Positions 26,063 through 35,554 are shown, numbered from the stretch's first letter. The stretch: DNA of 64,000 nucleotides from PZPK01 sp965230795 (GCA_965230795.1 OZ246020.1:2356001-2420000); one strand, 5' to 3'. Notes: generated by a model from the letters alone, not told the origin. Numbers and translations are program-made.

Positions 26063-27786
26063 TGTTAGCGCAGGCGCAGAAAGCAAAAACGGTTGCCATG
26101 CCAGGCACACGACCTTTCTTGAAACGCAGCCTCGATGAGCTGATGCTTGGTGGCGCACTGGTGGCGGGACTGCTGGTGCTAGGCATGACCATCGTCATGC
26201 CCCTTTACAGTCTGCTTTCAAAGAGTGTGCAGAACAAAGCCGGAGACTTTGTAGGTCTCGAAAACTTTGCCGCCTATGCTGCAACGCCCAGCCTCATCAA
26301 TTCGCTTGTGAACTCGCTGACCATGGCTGCGGTATCCACACTTGTTGTGACGGTGTTAGCCTTCTCCGCTGCCTATGGAATCAGCCGTACCCGCTTGTTG
26401 GGTAAAGGGCTGTTTCGCACCGTGCTGGTATTGCCGATACTGGCTCCATCCCTGTTACCTGCAATCAGTCTGGTATACCTCTTCGGTAACCAGGGGGTCA
26501 TCAAGGAGCTATTACTCGGGGAAAGCATTTATGGTCCAATTGGAATCGTCATCGGTTCCTGCTTCTGGACCTTTCCCCATGCCCTGATGATCATGGTGAC
26601 AGCGCTGTCTAACAGCGATGCGCGCTTGTACGAATCCGCCAAGGTCCTGGGGGCCTCGCCCCTGCGCACCTTCTTTACGGTCACCCTGCCTAGCGTCAAA
26701 TATGGTGTGATCAGCTCGGCCTTCGTTGTGTTCACGCTGGTCATCACAGATTTTGGTGTACCCAAAGTCATTGGTGGCCAATACAACGTGCTCGCCACCG
26801 ATATCTACAAGCAGGTAATCGGTCAGCAGAACTTTGAAATGGGGGCTACGGTCAGCGTGATTCTCCTGTTCCCGGCCATTCTGACCTTTCTTGCGGATCG
26901 TTGGGTGCAACGTAAACAATCGGCACTTGTTACCTCCCGGGCGGTGCCCTTATCTCCTGAATACCGACCGTGGACGGATCGGGCCTTTACCCTGCTGATG
27001 GTGGCGTTGACGGTTATTATTCTGGGCATCATTGGCATGTCTGTGTATGCCTCATTCGTGACCTTCTGGCCCTATAACATGGAGCTGTCTTTGAAGAACT
27101 ATCAGTTCGAACTGATGGATGGCGGCGGTTGGGAAGCCTATTGGAACTCCATCCGCATGGCAGCCTACACGGCGCTGTTTGGAACCTTCTTTATTTTCTT
27201 TAATGCCTATCTGTCTGAAAAACTGAAAGGCTTTAAAGTGCTCAAACAACTTTACCACCTGATTGCCATCGTGCCGCTGGCAGTGCCCGGTCTGGTTCTG
27301 GGTCTGGCGTATATCTTCTTTTTCAATGGGCCGAACAATCCTTTGAACGGTATTTACGGCACTATGGCCATACTGGTCATCGCGACAATCACTCACTTTT
27401 ACACGGTCTGTCACCTTACCGCCGTCACGGCTCTTAAGCAGATTGATGCCGAATTTGAATCGGTCTCTGCCTCGCTCAAGGTGCCACAGTTCATTACTTT
27501 CTGGCGGGTTTCCCTGCCGGTGTGCATGCCGGCGGTGTTGGACATCGGCATATACCTCTTTGTTAATGCCATGACCACCGTATCTGCTGTGATCTTCCTC
27601 TACTCCTACGACACCATGCTGGCATCGGTGGCAGTACTGAACATGGATGATGCCGGCGATATTGCACCCGCCGCTGCCATGGCTGTGCTGATCATGCTGA
27701 CCTGCATCATAGCCAAACTGCTACATTGGCTGGCAGGCAGTCGTGTGCTCCGCCGCACACAACGCTGGCGGACGGTCGCGGCATAG
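26062..27786 (+). CDS. phnU: 2-aminoethylphosphonate ABC transporter, two-domain permease
   Basis: A 574-residue inner-membrane protein with about twelve membrane segments. It contains two copies of the binding-protein-dependent permease domain (FbpB type). The EAA-like loops are ESAKVLGASPLRTFFTVTLP in the first half and ESVSASLKVPQFITFWRVSLP in the second. A single protein therefore supplies both channel halves, where other AEP systems use separate PhnU and PhnV. It overlaps phnT by one base. Confidence 0.88.
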   Translation: MLAQAQKAKTVAMPGTRPFLKRSLDELMLGGALVAGLLVLGMTIVMPLYSLLSKSVQNKAGDFVGLENFAAYAATPSLINSLVNSLTMAAVSTLVVTVLAFSAAYGISRTRLLGKGLFRTVLVLPILAPSLLPAISLVYLFGNQGVIKELLLGESIYGPIGIVIGSCFWTFPHALMIMVTALSNSDARLYESAKVLGASPLRTFFTVTLPSVKYGVISSAFVVFTLVITDFGVPKVIGGQYNVLATDIYKQVIGQQNFEMGATVSVILLFPAILTFLADRWVQRKQSALVTSRAVPLSPEYRPWTDRAFTLLMVALTVIILGIIGMSVYASFVTFWPYNMELSLKNYQFELMDGGGWEAYWNSIRMAAYTALFGTFFIFFNAYLSEKLKGFKVLKQLYHLIAIVPLAVPGLVLGLAYIFFFNGPNNPLNGIYGTMAILVIATITHFYTVCHLTAVTALKQIDAEFESVSASLKVPQFITFWRVSLPVCMPAVLDIGIYLFVNAMTTVSAVIFLYSYDTMLASVAVLNMDDAGDIAPAAAMAVLIMLTCIIAKLLHWLAGSRVLRRTQRWRTVAA

Positions 27787-27896
27787 CTGCCGCGGCATTG
27801 GAAATAAGCACCCACTAAACACCATTCAATAAACACTATTCGATAAACAATATGTTTACCCAAACGAATGCACATTCAGATGACGAAGGCGCATGT

Positions 27897-29021
27897 ATGC
27901 TCGACGAAACCACAACAGAACCCAAATACTACCTGCTGACCCCCGGCCCGATCACGACGACGACCAGTGTAAAAGAAGCCATGCTTGCCGACTGGGGATC
28001 ATGGGATGATGATTTCAATGCGGTGACGCAGTCGATTCGCAACCAATTACTGCAAACCGCCAATGCGGAAAAAGAATACGCCTGCGTGCCGCTTCAGGGC
28101 AGCGGAACCTTTGCAGTGGAAGCAACCATGGCAACCCTGCTTGGCCCGGAAGACAAAGTACTGATTTTAATGAACGGCGCGTATGGTCAACGCATCGGCA
28201 AAATCTGCGATTATCTGAAACGCCCCTATGTCAGCATGGATACGGGTGACTATCTCCCCGCCGATCCCGCAGACGTGCGCCGATTACTTGAGGCCGATCC
28301 AGCAATCACAACTGTTGCGATTGTTCATTGCGAAACCAGCTCCGGAATTTTGAATCCGCTGGAAGCGATTGCCGACGTCGTCAGGGAACAGGGAAGAAAA
28401 CTCATTATCGATTCCATGAGTGCCTTTGGCGCACTACCCATTGACGCCGAAACCTTGCCCTTTGCTGCCCTGATCTCATCAGCCAACAAATGTTTTGAAG
28501 GGGTGCCCGGCTTTGGATTCGCCATTATCCGCAAAGACCTGCTGGCAGAATCCAGGGGCAACGCTCATTCCTTAAGCATGGACCTGCATGACCAATGGGT
28601 CTACATGGAAAAAACCGGTCAATGGCGCTATACGCCCCCCACCCATACGGTGGCGGCGTTTGCTCAGGCACTGCGAGAGCATCAGGCCGAAGGCGGAGTG
28701 GAAGGCCGATTGGCACGCTACCAGCGCAATCGTGACCAATTGGTTGCGGGGCTGCGCGAAATGGGTTTTGAAACGCTACTGGAAGATCAATGGCTGTCAC
28801 CGATTATCGTCACCTTTTTAAGCCCGTCCGATCCTCGCTTTGAGTTCAAACGATTTTATCACGAACTCAAGCAGCGCGGATTTGTCATCTATCCGGGCAA
28901 GCTGACCGAAATAGACAGCTTCCGTATAGGTTGTATCGGGCAAATTGACAGCCCGCAAATCGCACGTTTGCTAACAGCCATCAGCGAAGTACTGAATGTA
29001 ATGGAGATTGACCTACGATGA
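27897..29021 (+). CDS. phnW: 2-aminoethylphosphonate-pyruvate transaminase
   Basis: A 374-residue PLP enzyme that moves the amino group of AEP to pyruvate, giving phosphonoacetaldehyde and alanine. Conserved features are YYLLTPGPITTT at the start, PLQGSGTFAVEA, DSMSAFGALPID, and the PLP lysine in SSANKCFEGVPGFGF. The internal ATG at 27897 gives the family N-terminus; an upstream one (27852) adds 15 unlikely residues. Its stop overlaps the phnX start (ATGA). Length and order phnW-phnX match known phosphonatase pathways. Confidence 0.93.
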   Translation: MLDETTTEPKYYLLTPGPITTTTSVKEAMLADWGSWDDDFNAVTQSIRNQLLQTANAEKEYACVPLQGSGTFAVEATMATLLGPEDKVLILMNGAYGQRIGKICDYLKRPYVSMDTGDYLPADPADVRRLLEADPAITTVAIVHCETSSGILNPLEAIADVVREQGRKLIIDSMSAFGALPIDAETLPFAALISSANKCFEGVPGFGFAIIRKDLLAESRGNAHSLSMDLHDQWVYMEKTGQWRYTPPTHTVAAFAQALREHQAEGGVEGRLARYQRNRDQLVAGLREMGFETLLEDQWLSPIIVTFLSPSDPRFEFKRFYHELKQRGFVIYPGKLTEIDSFRIGCIGQIDSPQIARLLTAISEVLNVMEIDLR

Positions 29022-29896
29022 ACGTGACATATAAACGCCAGTACTGCGGGCCGGTAGAAGCGGTAATCTGTGATTGGGCCGGTACGACTTACGACTTTGG
29101 ATCCCTTGCGCCCATGCGTGCGTTCCAGGCGCTGTTTGAAGCCAATGGCGTTCCAATCACCTTGCCGGAAGCGCGTGAACCCATGGGAACCGAAAAACGT
29201 GAGCATATCACCCGGATTCTGGCCATGCCCCGAGTCAAGGCAGCCTGGCAAGCCGCACACGGTCAGGAGGCAGACGATGAGGTAATCGACTCTCTCTACC
29301 ATGCCTTTGTGCCCCTGCAAATCGAGGCCATCAAACACTGCGCGCAGGCAATACCCGGCTGGATGGATACGCTGGCCTATCTGCAACAACGGGACATTCT
29401 GGTGGGTGCCAATACGGGCTACAACCGGGAAATGCTGTCGGCACTGAGTGACATAGCGAGCCAGCAAGGTTACACCCCCGATAGTAGCGTATGCGCGACC
29501 GACGTACCCAAAGGTCGGCCCTATCCGCACATGAGTCTAAAAAATGCTCTGGAGTTAGGTGTCAGCGATGTCCGCGCCTGTATTAAAGTCGATGACACCC
29601 TGCCCGGCATTGACGAAGGTCTGGCAGCAGGTATGTGGACAGTGGGTGTGGCGGTATCCGGAAATGAAACCGGTCTGAGCCTCGAAGCCTGGCACAACCT
29701 GGCGGCCGCTGAGCAAAACCAATTCCGACAGAATGCCTGTCAGCGATTCCGTCAGGTCGGCACACACATCATTATCGATAGCGTCGCGGACTTACCGAGA
29801 GCCGTTGAGCAGATCGAAGCCTGGATACAGCAGGGATTCGGCCCGGATACGCTCGCGGCTACCGGCCTCGATCTGACTGACGGAAGCGGCAGTTAG
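29018..29896 (+). CDS. phnX: phosphonoacetaldehyde hydrolase (phosphonatase)
   Basis: A 292-residue HAD-superfamily enzyme that splits phosphonoacetaldehyde to acetaldehyde and phosphate. The nucleophile motif is CDWAGTTYDFG, and the Schiff-base lysine lies in MGTEKREHI of the cap domain. ANTGYNREML and VKVDDTLPGIDEG are HAD motifs II and IV. It overlaps phnW by 4 bp and its stop overlaps the next gene's GTG, so three genes are translationally coupled. Secure assignment. Confidence 0.93.
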   Translation: MNVTYKRQYCGPVEAVICDWAGTTYDFGSLAPMRAFQALFEANGVPITLPEAREPMGTEKREHITRILAMPRVKAAWQAAHGQEADDEVIDSLYHAFVPLQIEAIKHCAQAIPGWMDTLAYLQQRDILVGANTGYNREMLSALSDIASQQGYTPDSSVCATDVPKGRPYPHMSLKNALELGVSDVRACIKVDDTLPGIDEGLAAGMWTVGVAVSGNETGLSLEAWHNLAAAEQNQFRQNACQRFRQVGTHIIIDSVADLPRAVEQIEAWIQQGFGPDTLAATGLDLTDGSGS

Positions 29897-30819
29897 TGAG
29901 TACAACGGCACTGATTCTGATTCTGGTTTCAGCGGTTGCACACGCAGGCTGGAATTTTTACGGCAAAAAGTTCAGTCCCACCATCGCGTTCTTTTTTCTG
30001 GTCACACTGGGGGGATCAATTTTGTTCTCCCCGGTGTTTTTCTGGAATACGGAACTGCTGGGCAGCATCAATGTGGAAATATTTTGCTTACTGCTGGCCA
30101 CGGGTTTTTTCCAATGCCTGTATCTGTACGGGCTGGCTTCAGCCTATCGAGCCGGCGATATGTCTATCGCCTACCCGATCGCGCGTTCGTCACCGTTGAT
30201 CATTGTCTGCATCTCGGCTTTTCTGCTGGGGCAGCGAGACGCGATTTCCGGGCAGGCCATTGCAGGCATCGTTTTGATAGTCGGCGGCTGCCTGCTGATT
30301 CCAATCCGCTCACTGCGAGAGATACGTGCCGAAAACTACCTGAATGCCACCACTGCATTTGCATTGTTAGCAGCCTTCGCCACAGCAGGCTATTCGCTGG
30401 TTGATGATCATGCCACCACACTGTTGCGGAACATGACAACTGGCGCCGAAAACTCGCCTGTCGCAGACTCGGCCAATATCGCAATGGTCTATGTGGTACT
30501 GCAAGGTTTCAGTGCCTCGGTATGGATGGCGGCGCTGGTGTATCTGAGCCCGAAGGACCGCCGCCTGTTACCGGAACTGATGAAAAACGCAATGGGCCGC
30601 AGTTTGCTGACGGCGGCCATGATGTTCGGTACTTATGCACTCGTGGTCACCAGTATGGCCTATGCAAGCAATGTCAGTTACGTGGTGGCCTTCCGCCAAA
30701 TCAGTATTCCTATTGGGGTGATGATGAGCGTTGTCGGTTTTGGTGAAAAACTTTACTGGCCGAAGTTGTTGGGTGTTGCGATCACCTTTAGCGGATTAAT
30801 CGCCGTGGCACTTGGTTAA
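29896..30819 (+). CDS. EamA/DMT-family transporter in the phosphonate operon
   Basis: A 307-residue inner-membrane protein with about ten hydrophobic segments in two repeats, typical of drug/metabolite transporters (LYGLASAYRAGDMSIAYPIARSSPLI in the first half; SYVVAFRQISIPIGVMMSVVGFGEKLY in the second). It starts with GTG overlapping the phnX stop. Being inside the operon, it may export alanine, an aldehyde or another by-product, or import a phosphonate; the sequence does not decide this. Confidence 0.8.
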   Translation: MSTTALILILVSAVAHAGWNFYGKKFSPTIAFFFLVTLGGSILFSPVFFWNTELLGSINVEIFCLLLATGFFQCLYLYGLASAYRAGDMSIAYPIARSSPLIIVCISAFLLGQRDAISGQAIAGIVLIVGGCLLIPIRSLREIRAENYLNATTAFALLAAFATAGYSLVDDHATTLLRNMTTGAENSPVADSANIAMVYVVLQGFSASVWMAALVYLSPKDRRLLPELMKNAMGRSLLTAAMMFGTYALVVTSMAYASNVSYVVAFRQISIPIGVMMSVVGFGEKLYWPKLLGVAITFSGLIAVALG

Positions 30820-30864
30820 GTGGGAAAAGATATTTTTCTGGATAATTTCTTAAAGAAGTAAATC

Positions 30865-31518
30865 ATGTCTTTAGCATTATTTGATTTGGATAACACACTG
30901 ATTGCCGGCGACTGCGCCCAATCATTCTCGGAGTTTATGGCGGCGAGCAAATTGCCAACGCCGGATGATTTTATCGAAACCAATCATCAGTTTATGGCGG
31001 ACTATGATGCCGGCCGTTTGGACCTGGATGCGTATATGCGCTACACCCTGTCGCCTCTGGTTAGCTTGAGCTGGACAGACGTTCAGGAACTGGTCGCTGA
31101 ATTTATTGATACGCAGTTACCACCGATGTTGTTGCCCAAAGCCTGTGCCTTGCTGGAACAGCATCGAGACGCCGGAGATGAAATCGCCATTGTCTCTGCC
31201 AGCGGCAATCATCTGGTTAGCCCTATATCCAGTTTACTCGGAATACAACACAGTCTCGCGGTGGACCTTGAGCTTAATGAAGGCCGTGTTACCGGAAACA
31301 TACAAGGCATCCCGACCTTTCGTGAGGGTAAGGTCGCCCGGGTTCAGGAGTGGGCATCCGAGCGCGACCTGGATGTCAGCCGTGCAGCTTTTTACAGCGA
31401 TTCCCTGAATGACCTGCCGCTGCTGGAAGTGGTTGCCAAACCGGTAGCTGTCGATCCGGATTCTGAACTTGAAGCTGTGGCAAAAGAACGGGGCTGGACC
31501 ATTCTTTCCCTAAGATAA
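30865..31518 (+). CDS. HAD-superfamily (subfamily IB) phosphatase
   Basis: A 217-residue SerB-like hydrolase. The nucleophile motif is LFDLDNTL, the helical cap follows (about 20-90), ASGNHLV is motif II, and YSDSLNDLPLL is motif IV. It lies 45 bp after the EamA gene and just before the PhnZ-like gene, so it belongs to the phosphonate operon. The substrate is unknown; a phosphorylated intermediate is a guess. Confidence 0.8.
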   Translation: MSLALFDLDNTLIAGDCAQSFSEFMAASKLPTPDDFIETNHQFMADYDAGRLDLDAYMRYTLSPLVSLSWTDVQELVAEFIDTQLPPMLLPKACALLEQHRDAGDEIAIVSASGNHLVSPISSLLGIQHSLAVDLELNEGRVTGNIQGIPTFREGKVARVQEWASERDLDVSRAAFYSDSLNDLPLLEVVAKPVAVDPDSELEAVAKERGWTILSLR

Positions 31519-31538
31519 ACCTGACAGGTAGCCATGTT

Positions 31539-32138
31539 ATGACGACCACTACAGACACCCTGATTTCTGAACTTCAAAGGCTTTATCAAACATATGGCGA
31601 TCAGCAGTACGGCGAGCAATGTACGCAATACGAGCACATGGCTCAATGCGCCTGGTGGGCAGAGCAAAAGGGATATTCCCGGTCACTGATCATCGCGGCG
31701 TTTCTGCATGATATCGGTCACTTGTTGGCCGATGATCAACAACTGGTCGGGAGGGATCGTTGGGGCTATGCCCAACACGACATCCTTGGCGCGTCCTGGT
31801 TAAGAGAACACGGCTTCCCTGAATCGGTGTGCGCGCCCATCGCCATGCATGTGGAAGCCAAACGTTATCTGGTTGCCACTGATGCTGACTATGCCTGTAA
31901 CCTTTCAAAAGCCAGCAAAGCAACTCTGGCACAGCAAGGGGGACCGTTTTCGTACAGAGAGTGCCAGAGTTTCGCCGCGTCCCGGAACTTTGAAGATGCC
32001 ATCCGCTTGCGACAACTCGACGAACTGGGTAAAGCAGAGCAATTCATGCTACCTCCGCTGCAGGAATGGCTGAACAAAGTGCGGGCGTTTTTAGCGATTT
32101 CATTAGACAAGGCAGAAGTTGCTGAGGTGAGATCATGA
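31539..32138 (+). CDS. PhnZ-like HD-domain oxygenase (phosphonate-operon HD protein)
   Basis: A 199-residue HD-domain protein resembling PhnZ, the mixed-valent di-iron oxygenase that cleaves 2-amino-1-hydroxyethylphosphonate. The likely metal ligands are H33, H57, D58, H80, H104 and D161, in motifs YEH, FLHDIGH, AQHD, AMHVEAKRYL and RQLDELGK. These match, within one position, the ligand set I recall for PhnZ. The PhnZ partner PhnY (a 2-oxoglutarate hydroxylase) is not in the operon. A TIGR03276-type phosphonate-operon HD protein is the best family name. Its stop overlaps the SMR gene by 4 bp. Confidence 0.8.
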   Translation: MTTTTDTLISELQRLYQTYGDQQYGEQCTQYEHMAQCAWWAEQKGYSRSLIIAAFLHDIGHLLADDQQLVGRDRWGYAQHDILGASWLREHGFPESVCAPIAMHVEAKRYLVATDADYACNLSKASKATLAQQGGPFSYRECQSFAASRNFEDAIRLRQLDELGKAEQFMLPPLQEWLNKVRAFLAISLDKAEVAEVRS

Positions 32139-32461
32139 GCTATGTGTTCCTGGCCCTGGCTATCGCCGCAGAAATCGCAGGTACAACGGCCCTGAAATAT
32201 TCGGAACAATTTACCCGCTTGACACCAAGCGTCATTGTCATCCTCTGTTACGGCGCTGCGTTTTATCTGCTTGCCCTCTCCCTCAAGGAGATCAAACTCG
32301 GCATTGCCTACGCCATATGGTCCGGCGTGGGTATTGTCTGCATCGCATTGATTCAGCAACTGTGGTTTCAACAGGCGCTGGATGCACCGGCCGTTGCCGG
32401 TATCAGTCTAATCGTGATTGGCGTACTCACGATTAATGTGTTTTCTGACACGGTGAGTTGA
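32135..32461 (+). CDS. SMR-family small multidrug/quaternary-amine transporter
   Basis: A 108-residue four-helix membrane protein of the small multidrug resistance family. The membrane-embedded glutamate lies in ALAIAAEIAGTTALKYSE, and GIAYAIWSGVGIV is a typical SMR motif. It overlaps the PhnZ-like gene (ATGA) and is the last gene of the phosphonate operon. It may move a cationic amine related to the pathway, but that is inference from position. Confidence 0.85.
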   Translation: MSYVFLALAIAAEIAGTTALKYSEQFTRLTPSVIVILCYGAAFYLLALSLKEIKLGIAYAIWSGVGIVCIALIQQLWFQQALDAPAVAGISLIVIGVLTINVFSDTVS

Positions 32462-33217
32462 GACAGCATCTCGTATCAAAAAAAACAATGGATCCTCCGC
32501 CTGCGCGGAGAATGACGATGGGGGGGGTGAGCCAGTGCTTTGCCATTCCCGCACATCTTTATCGGCGGGCATATGTGGCCGCACCAAGTTTTGTACCTTC
32601 CGGTACCGTATAGCTGTAGAGAAGGCAGCGCCATGGATCATGTCCCTGAACATTAATTGCTGCGAAGGCAGCACTCGGTACTCCCCAACTAATCCGTCAT
32701 TGCCGCGAAGCCGTGCACCTCGGTACATGTCAGCTAACCCGTCATTGCCGCGAAGGCGACAATCTATTGTTTTTAATTCGTTTCTGGAAAAGTGGACTAA
32801 GGACTTGGGAATCTTTCCCTCTGCTCTAACCAAAAAAAGACAATGGATCCTCCGCCTGCGCGGAGGATGACGGAGGTGGGGGAGAAATGCCTTGTCCCTC
32901 CACCTATGCGGTCATATGCGTGAGAAAGAAAACCTCTGTTTCACCCTCACCCTACCTCATCCTCTGCGAACGCGGGGAGCATTGATTCACCACACCCCGC
33001 AGTTTATCCCCCGACAAACGAGAGGGAGGGTTGTTTCATTCTTTCCCTAGGTTATCCTTCGCGAAGGCTGGGAGCATTGTTTTACCACTCCTTGCAGGTC
33101 ATCCCCCGCCAAACGGGAGGGCGCATTGTTTCACAGTCCCCCTACGTCATCCTCCGCGCAGGCGGGGGATCCATTGTTTTCATTTTCAATAAGAAAATGC
33201 CGAAAACCCTGTAAACC
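32462..33217. repeat. repeat-rich spacer with REP-like palindromes
   Basis: A 756-bp non-coding spacer. GC-rich hairpins CTCCGCCTGCGCGGAG with flanking AACAATGG and GATGACG occur at 32484-32518 and 32837-32872, and in reverse orientation at 33144-33181. Shorter degenerate copies (GTCATTGCCGCGAAGG, near 32697 and 32740) lie between. The open frames here are built from the repeats and are not genes. The last copy ends about 40 bp from the end of the LysR gene. Confidence 0.75.
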
Positions 33218-34108
33218 TCAAAACAGCTGTTGTTTCGTCTCCGACAAGTGGGTGACAAACAGATTGGCCAGGCTGGTTCGCTTAACATTCTCCGGCCATA
33301 CCGCGTAAACCGGAATATCTTCCATTTGCCAGTCCGGAAGAACATGTACCAGCTTTCCCTCTGTAATCAGTGGGTCCACCATAAAGTCAGGTGGAGAGGC
33401 CAATCCCAATCCCTGAACGGCCAGTTGGCAGGTGGCTTCCACACTGTTCACTTCAATACTGGCTTCATTGTCCGTTTTCACGGCTTTGCCTCTTCCCCTG
33501 CGAAAACTCCGCGATGCCGGCAGCATGCTCAGATGAATCCAGCTCCAGCTATTGAGGTCATGAGGATGGGAAGGTAAAGGTTTCGCCGCGTAATAATCCG
33601 CCGCACACACCAGCTTCCGTTTTAGCTTGCCCAAGCCTTTGGCTTTCAGGTTGCTATCCGCCATCTGACCAATTCGAATGGCTACATCTATGCCTTCCGA
33701 AATCAGGTCCTGGCGTGCGTCGGTATAGGATATGGAAAGTTTAACCTGGGGAAAACGCTTACAGAATTCAGCAATATGTTGAGACAATCGGCTCTGGGTC
33801 AGAACTGCCGGAACGGATAACTTCAGTGTTCCCGCAGGGGATATGGCATCCCGGGCAAGTATATCCAGACAGAACTCCGCTTCTTCCGAGATCACCCGAG
33901 CGTGATCAAAAAGTTTACGCCCTTCTTCGGTCAAAGACAGCTTGCGGGTCGATCGATATAACAAGGCTATGTCATAGCGCGCTTCCAGCTGTGATACGTG
34001 ATAACTCACCACCGAGGGCGAAAGCTTCAGTGCTTTGGCCGCAGCCCGAAAAGAGCCCAGTTCCGCCGTTTTGGCGAACACTGTGATTGACCGTAACTCT
34101 TCCAGCAT
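33218..34108 (-). CDS. LysR-family transcriptional regulator
   Basis: A 296-residue regulator. The HTH (residues 1-60; FRAAAKALKLSPSVVSYHVSQLEARYDIALLYRSTRK) and the effector domain (SYTDARQDLISEGIDVAIRIG) fit the CrgA/DhaT-like LysR subgroup. It is divergent from the LysE-family exporter at 34206 with a 97-bp shared spacer, so it probably regulates that gene. Confidence 0.87.
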   Translation of the reverse strand: MLEELRSITVFAKTAELGSFRAAAKALKLSPSVVSYHVSQLEARYDIALLYRSTRKLSLTEEGRKLFDHARVISEEAEFCLDILARDAISPAGTLKLSVPAVLTQSRLSQHIAEFCKRFPQVKLSISYTDARQDLISEGIDVAIRIGQMADSNLKAKGLGKLKRKLVCAADYYAAKPLPSHPHDLNSWSWIHLSMLPASRSFRRGRGKAVKTDNEASIEVNSVEATCQLAVQGLGLASPPDFMVDPLITEGKLVHVLPDWQMEDIPVYAVWPENVKRTSLANLFVTHLSETKQQLF

Positions 34109-34205
34109 TATTCTATCCTATCGAACAGTATTATCTATTTATCCTAGATTATAGACTTTTGATTCAGGTGATACATTGCGAACATTCACAATAAAGGAGG
34201 CAATG

Positions 34206-34805
34206 ATGGCTCTGATAGTTGCAATGTTCGGTTTTTCTCTCGCCATGTCTATATCCCCGGGACCGGTCAATATTCTCACTGTTTCGTCTGGTGCCAATCA
34301 TGGTTTTGCACGCACTATGCCCTTCGTGTCTGGTGCAACGATAGGCTTTACCTTGCTGTTGCTGGCAATCGGTTTGGGTATGTCAGAACTGGTGGCGTCT
34401 TTTCCTGCTTTGCTCGATGTGATGGTTTATCTGGGCGGAGCCTTTGTTGCGTATATGGGCTTGCAGATGCTTGACTCGACGACGTCTGGAATCACGCTTT
34501 CCAAACAGCGGGCTCCAGGATTTACCCAGGGTTTCCTGTTGCAATGGCTAAACCCTAAAGCCTGGTCAGCCTGTATTGCCGGCGTATCGGCCTTTTCCGC
34601 AAAGGGACTCAGTGAATCCTTGTTGTTGTTTATCAGCATCTATTTTGTCGTCTGCTATTGCTCTATCGGTTTCTGGGCCTTTGCAGGTCAACGAATTTCC
34701 GGATGGTTAAACCAGCCATCCTATCAACGCCTGTTTAACATGGTGATGGGGAGTAGCTTGATCGGGATTGCGCTGTATCTGGTTTGTGCGCACGCCTTAA
34801 ACTGA
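34206..34805 (+). CDS. LysE/RhtB-family amino-acid exporter
   Basis: A 199-residue inner-membrane exporter with six hydrophobic segments. FSLAMSISPGPVNILTVSSG near the start and FLLQWLNPKAWSACIAGV in the middle are LysE/RhtB signatures. Of two adjacent ATGs I chose the second, 5 nt after AGGAGG. It is divergent from a LysR regulator, a common pairing for this family. The exported amino acid is unknown. Confidence 0.87.
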   Translation: MALIVAMFGFSLAMSISPGPVNILTVSSGANHGFARTMPFVSGATIGFTLLLLAIGLGMSELVASFPALLDVMVYLGGAFVAYMGLQMLDSTTSGITLSKQRAPGFTQGFLLQWLNPKAWSACIAGVSAFSAKGLSESLLLFISIYFVVCYCSIGFWAFAGQRISGWLNQPSYQRLFNMVMGSSLIGIALYLVCAHALN

Positions 34806-34936
34806 GTGTCGCGTCTGGTAGTGAGTAATGCCGAAACCAGTCCTTTTCAAGATGTTTTACAGGATAGCTATCCTCTTTAGCGTCGGGCCTGCTAGAGTAT
34901 CTGTTAGACATAACGAAATATAACAGCAGTTGTTTC

Positions 34937-35551
34937 ATGACCAGACGCCTTGGCTTTGCGCTTTTCTTTCTTTTTGTTGCGGGTTTTCTGAGTTCCTGTG
35001 CGGTATTTGATAAGACCAATATACCGCCCGGCCAACGCGTACAGGGGATAGGTTTTTCCTTTGAAGCACCCGCTACCTCACCCGCCAACCCCTCCTGGTT
35101 TGCCGTCGAGTACGGCACCAGTAACCGGATTCAACTCAGTCAGCTGAATGATGAAGACAGCTACTCAATTCTGGTGTCGGTGAATCGAGGCCCTTACAGA
35201 GGGATGTACGCCTCGGCAGAATCTCATCTCGCCGCATTTAAACGCTACAAGAGTCGGCCAGAATTTCGTCGCGGCTTTGTTGAAACGGCTCATGAGGAAT
35301 GGATCGATTCCAGCTTTGGGGATTTGTGTCTGAGATTTCGCAGCACCGGGCAGGACCGTGCCGGACGGGCGCCAGATAAACCGGCAGTGGTGGACACCCA
35401 GGGACTGGTATGCGCGCATCCGGACCTCAACAACGTCCTGGTGAAATTTGAAATCACGCGACGTCACGAACTGGATGACCCCAGTATCACGCTGTTAACG
35501 GTCGCCGAGGCACTCTTCGCTTCGATTGAGTATTTTGAGATTGACGACTGA
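34937..35551 (+). CDS. lipoprotein of unknown function
   Basis: A 204-residue predicted lipoprotein with lipobox FLSSC (cysteine at residue 21). The mature part has no recognised domain. It holds two further cysteines (DLCLRF and LVCAHPD), about 50 residues apart, that could form a disulfide. It is convergent with the DUF2059 gene, with a terminator hairpin between. Confidence 0.6.
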   Translation: MTRRLGFALFFLFVAGFLSSCAVFDKTNIPPGQRVQGIGFSFEAPATSPANPSWFAVEYGTSNRIQLSQLNDEDSYSILVSVNRGPYRGMYASAESHLAAFKRYKSRPEFRRGFVETAHEEWIDSSFGDLCLRFRSTGQDRAGRAPDKPAVVDTQGLVCAHPDLNNVLVKFEITRRHELDDPSITLLTVAEALFASIEYFEIDD

Positions 35552-35554
35552 GGG

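Noticed and set aside
32408..32870. Open frames across the REP-rich spacer on both strands
   Set aside because: They are translations of GC-rich palindromic repeats and have no start context or protein likeness.
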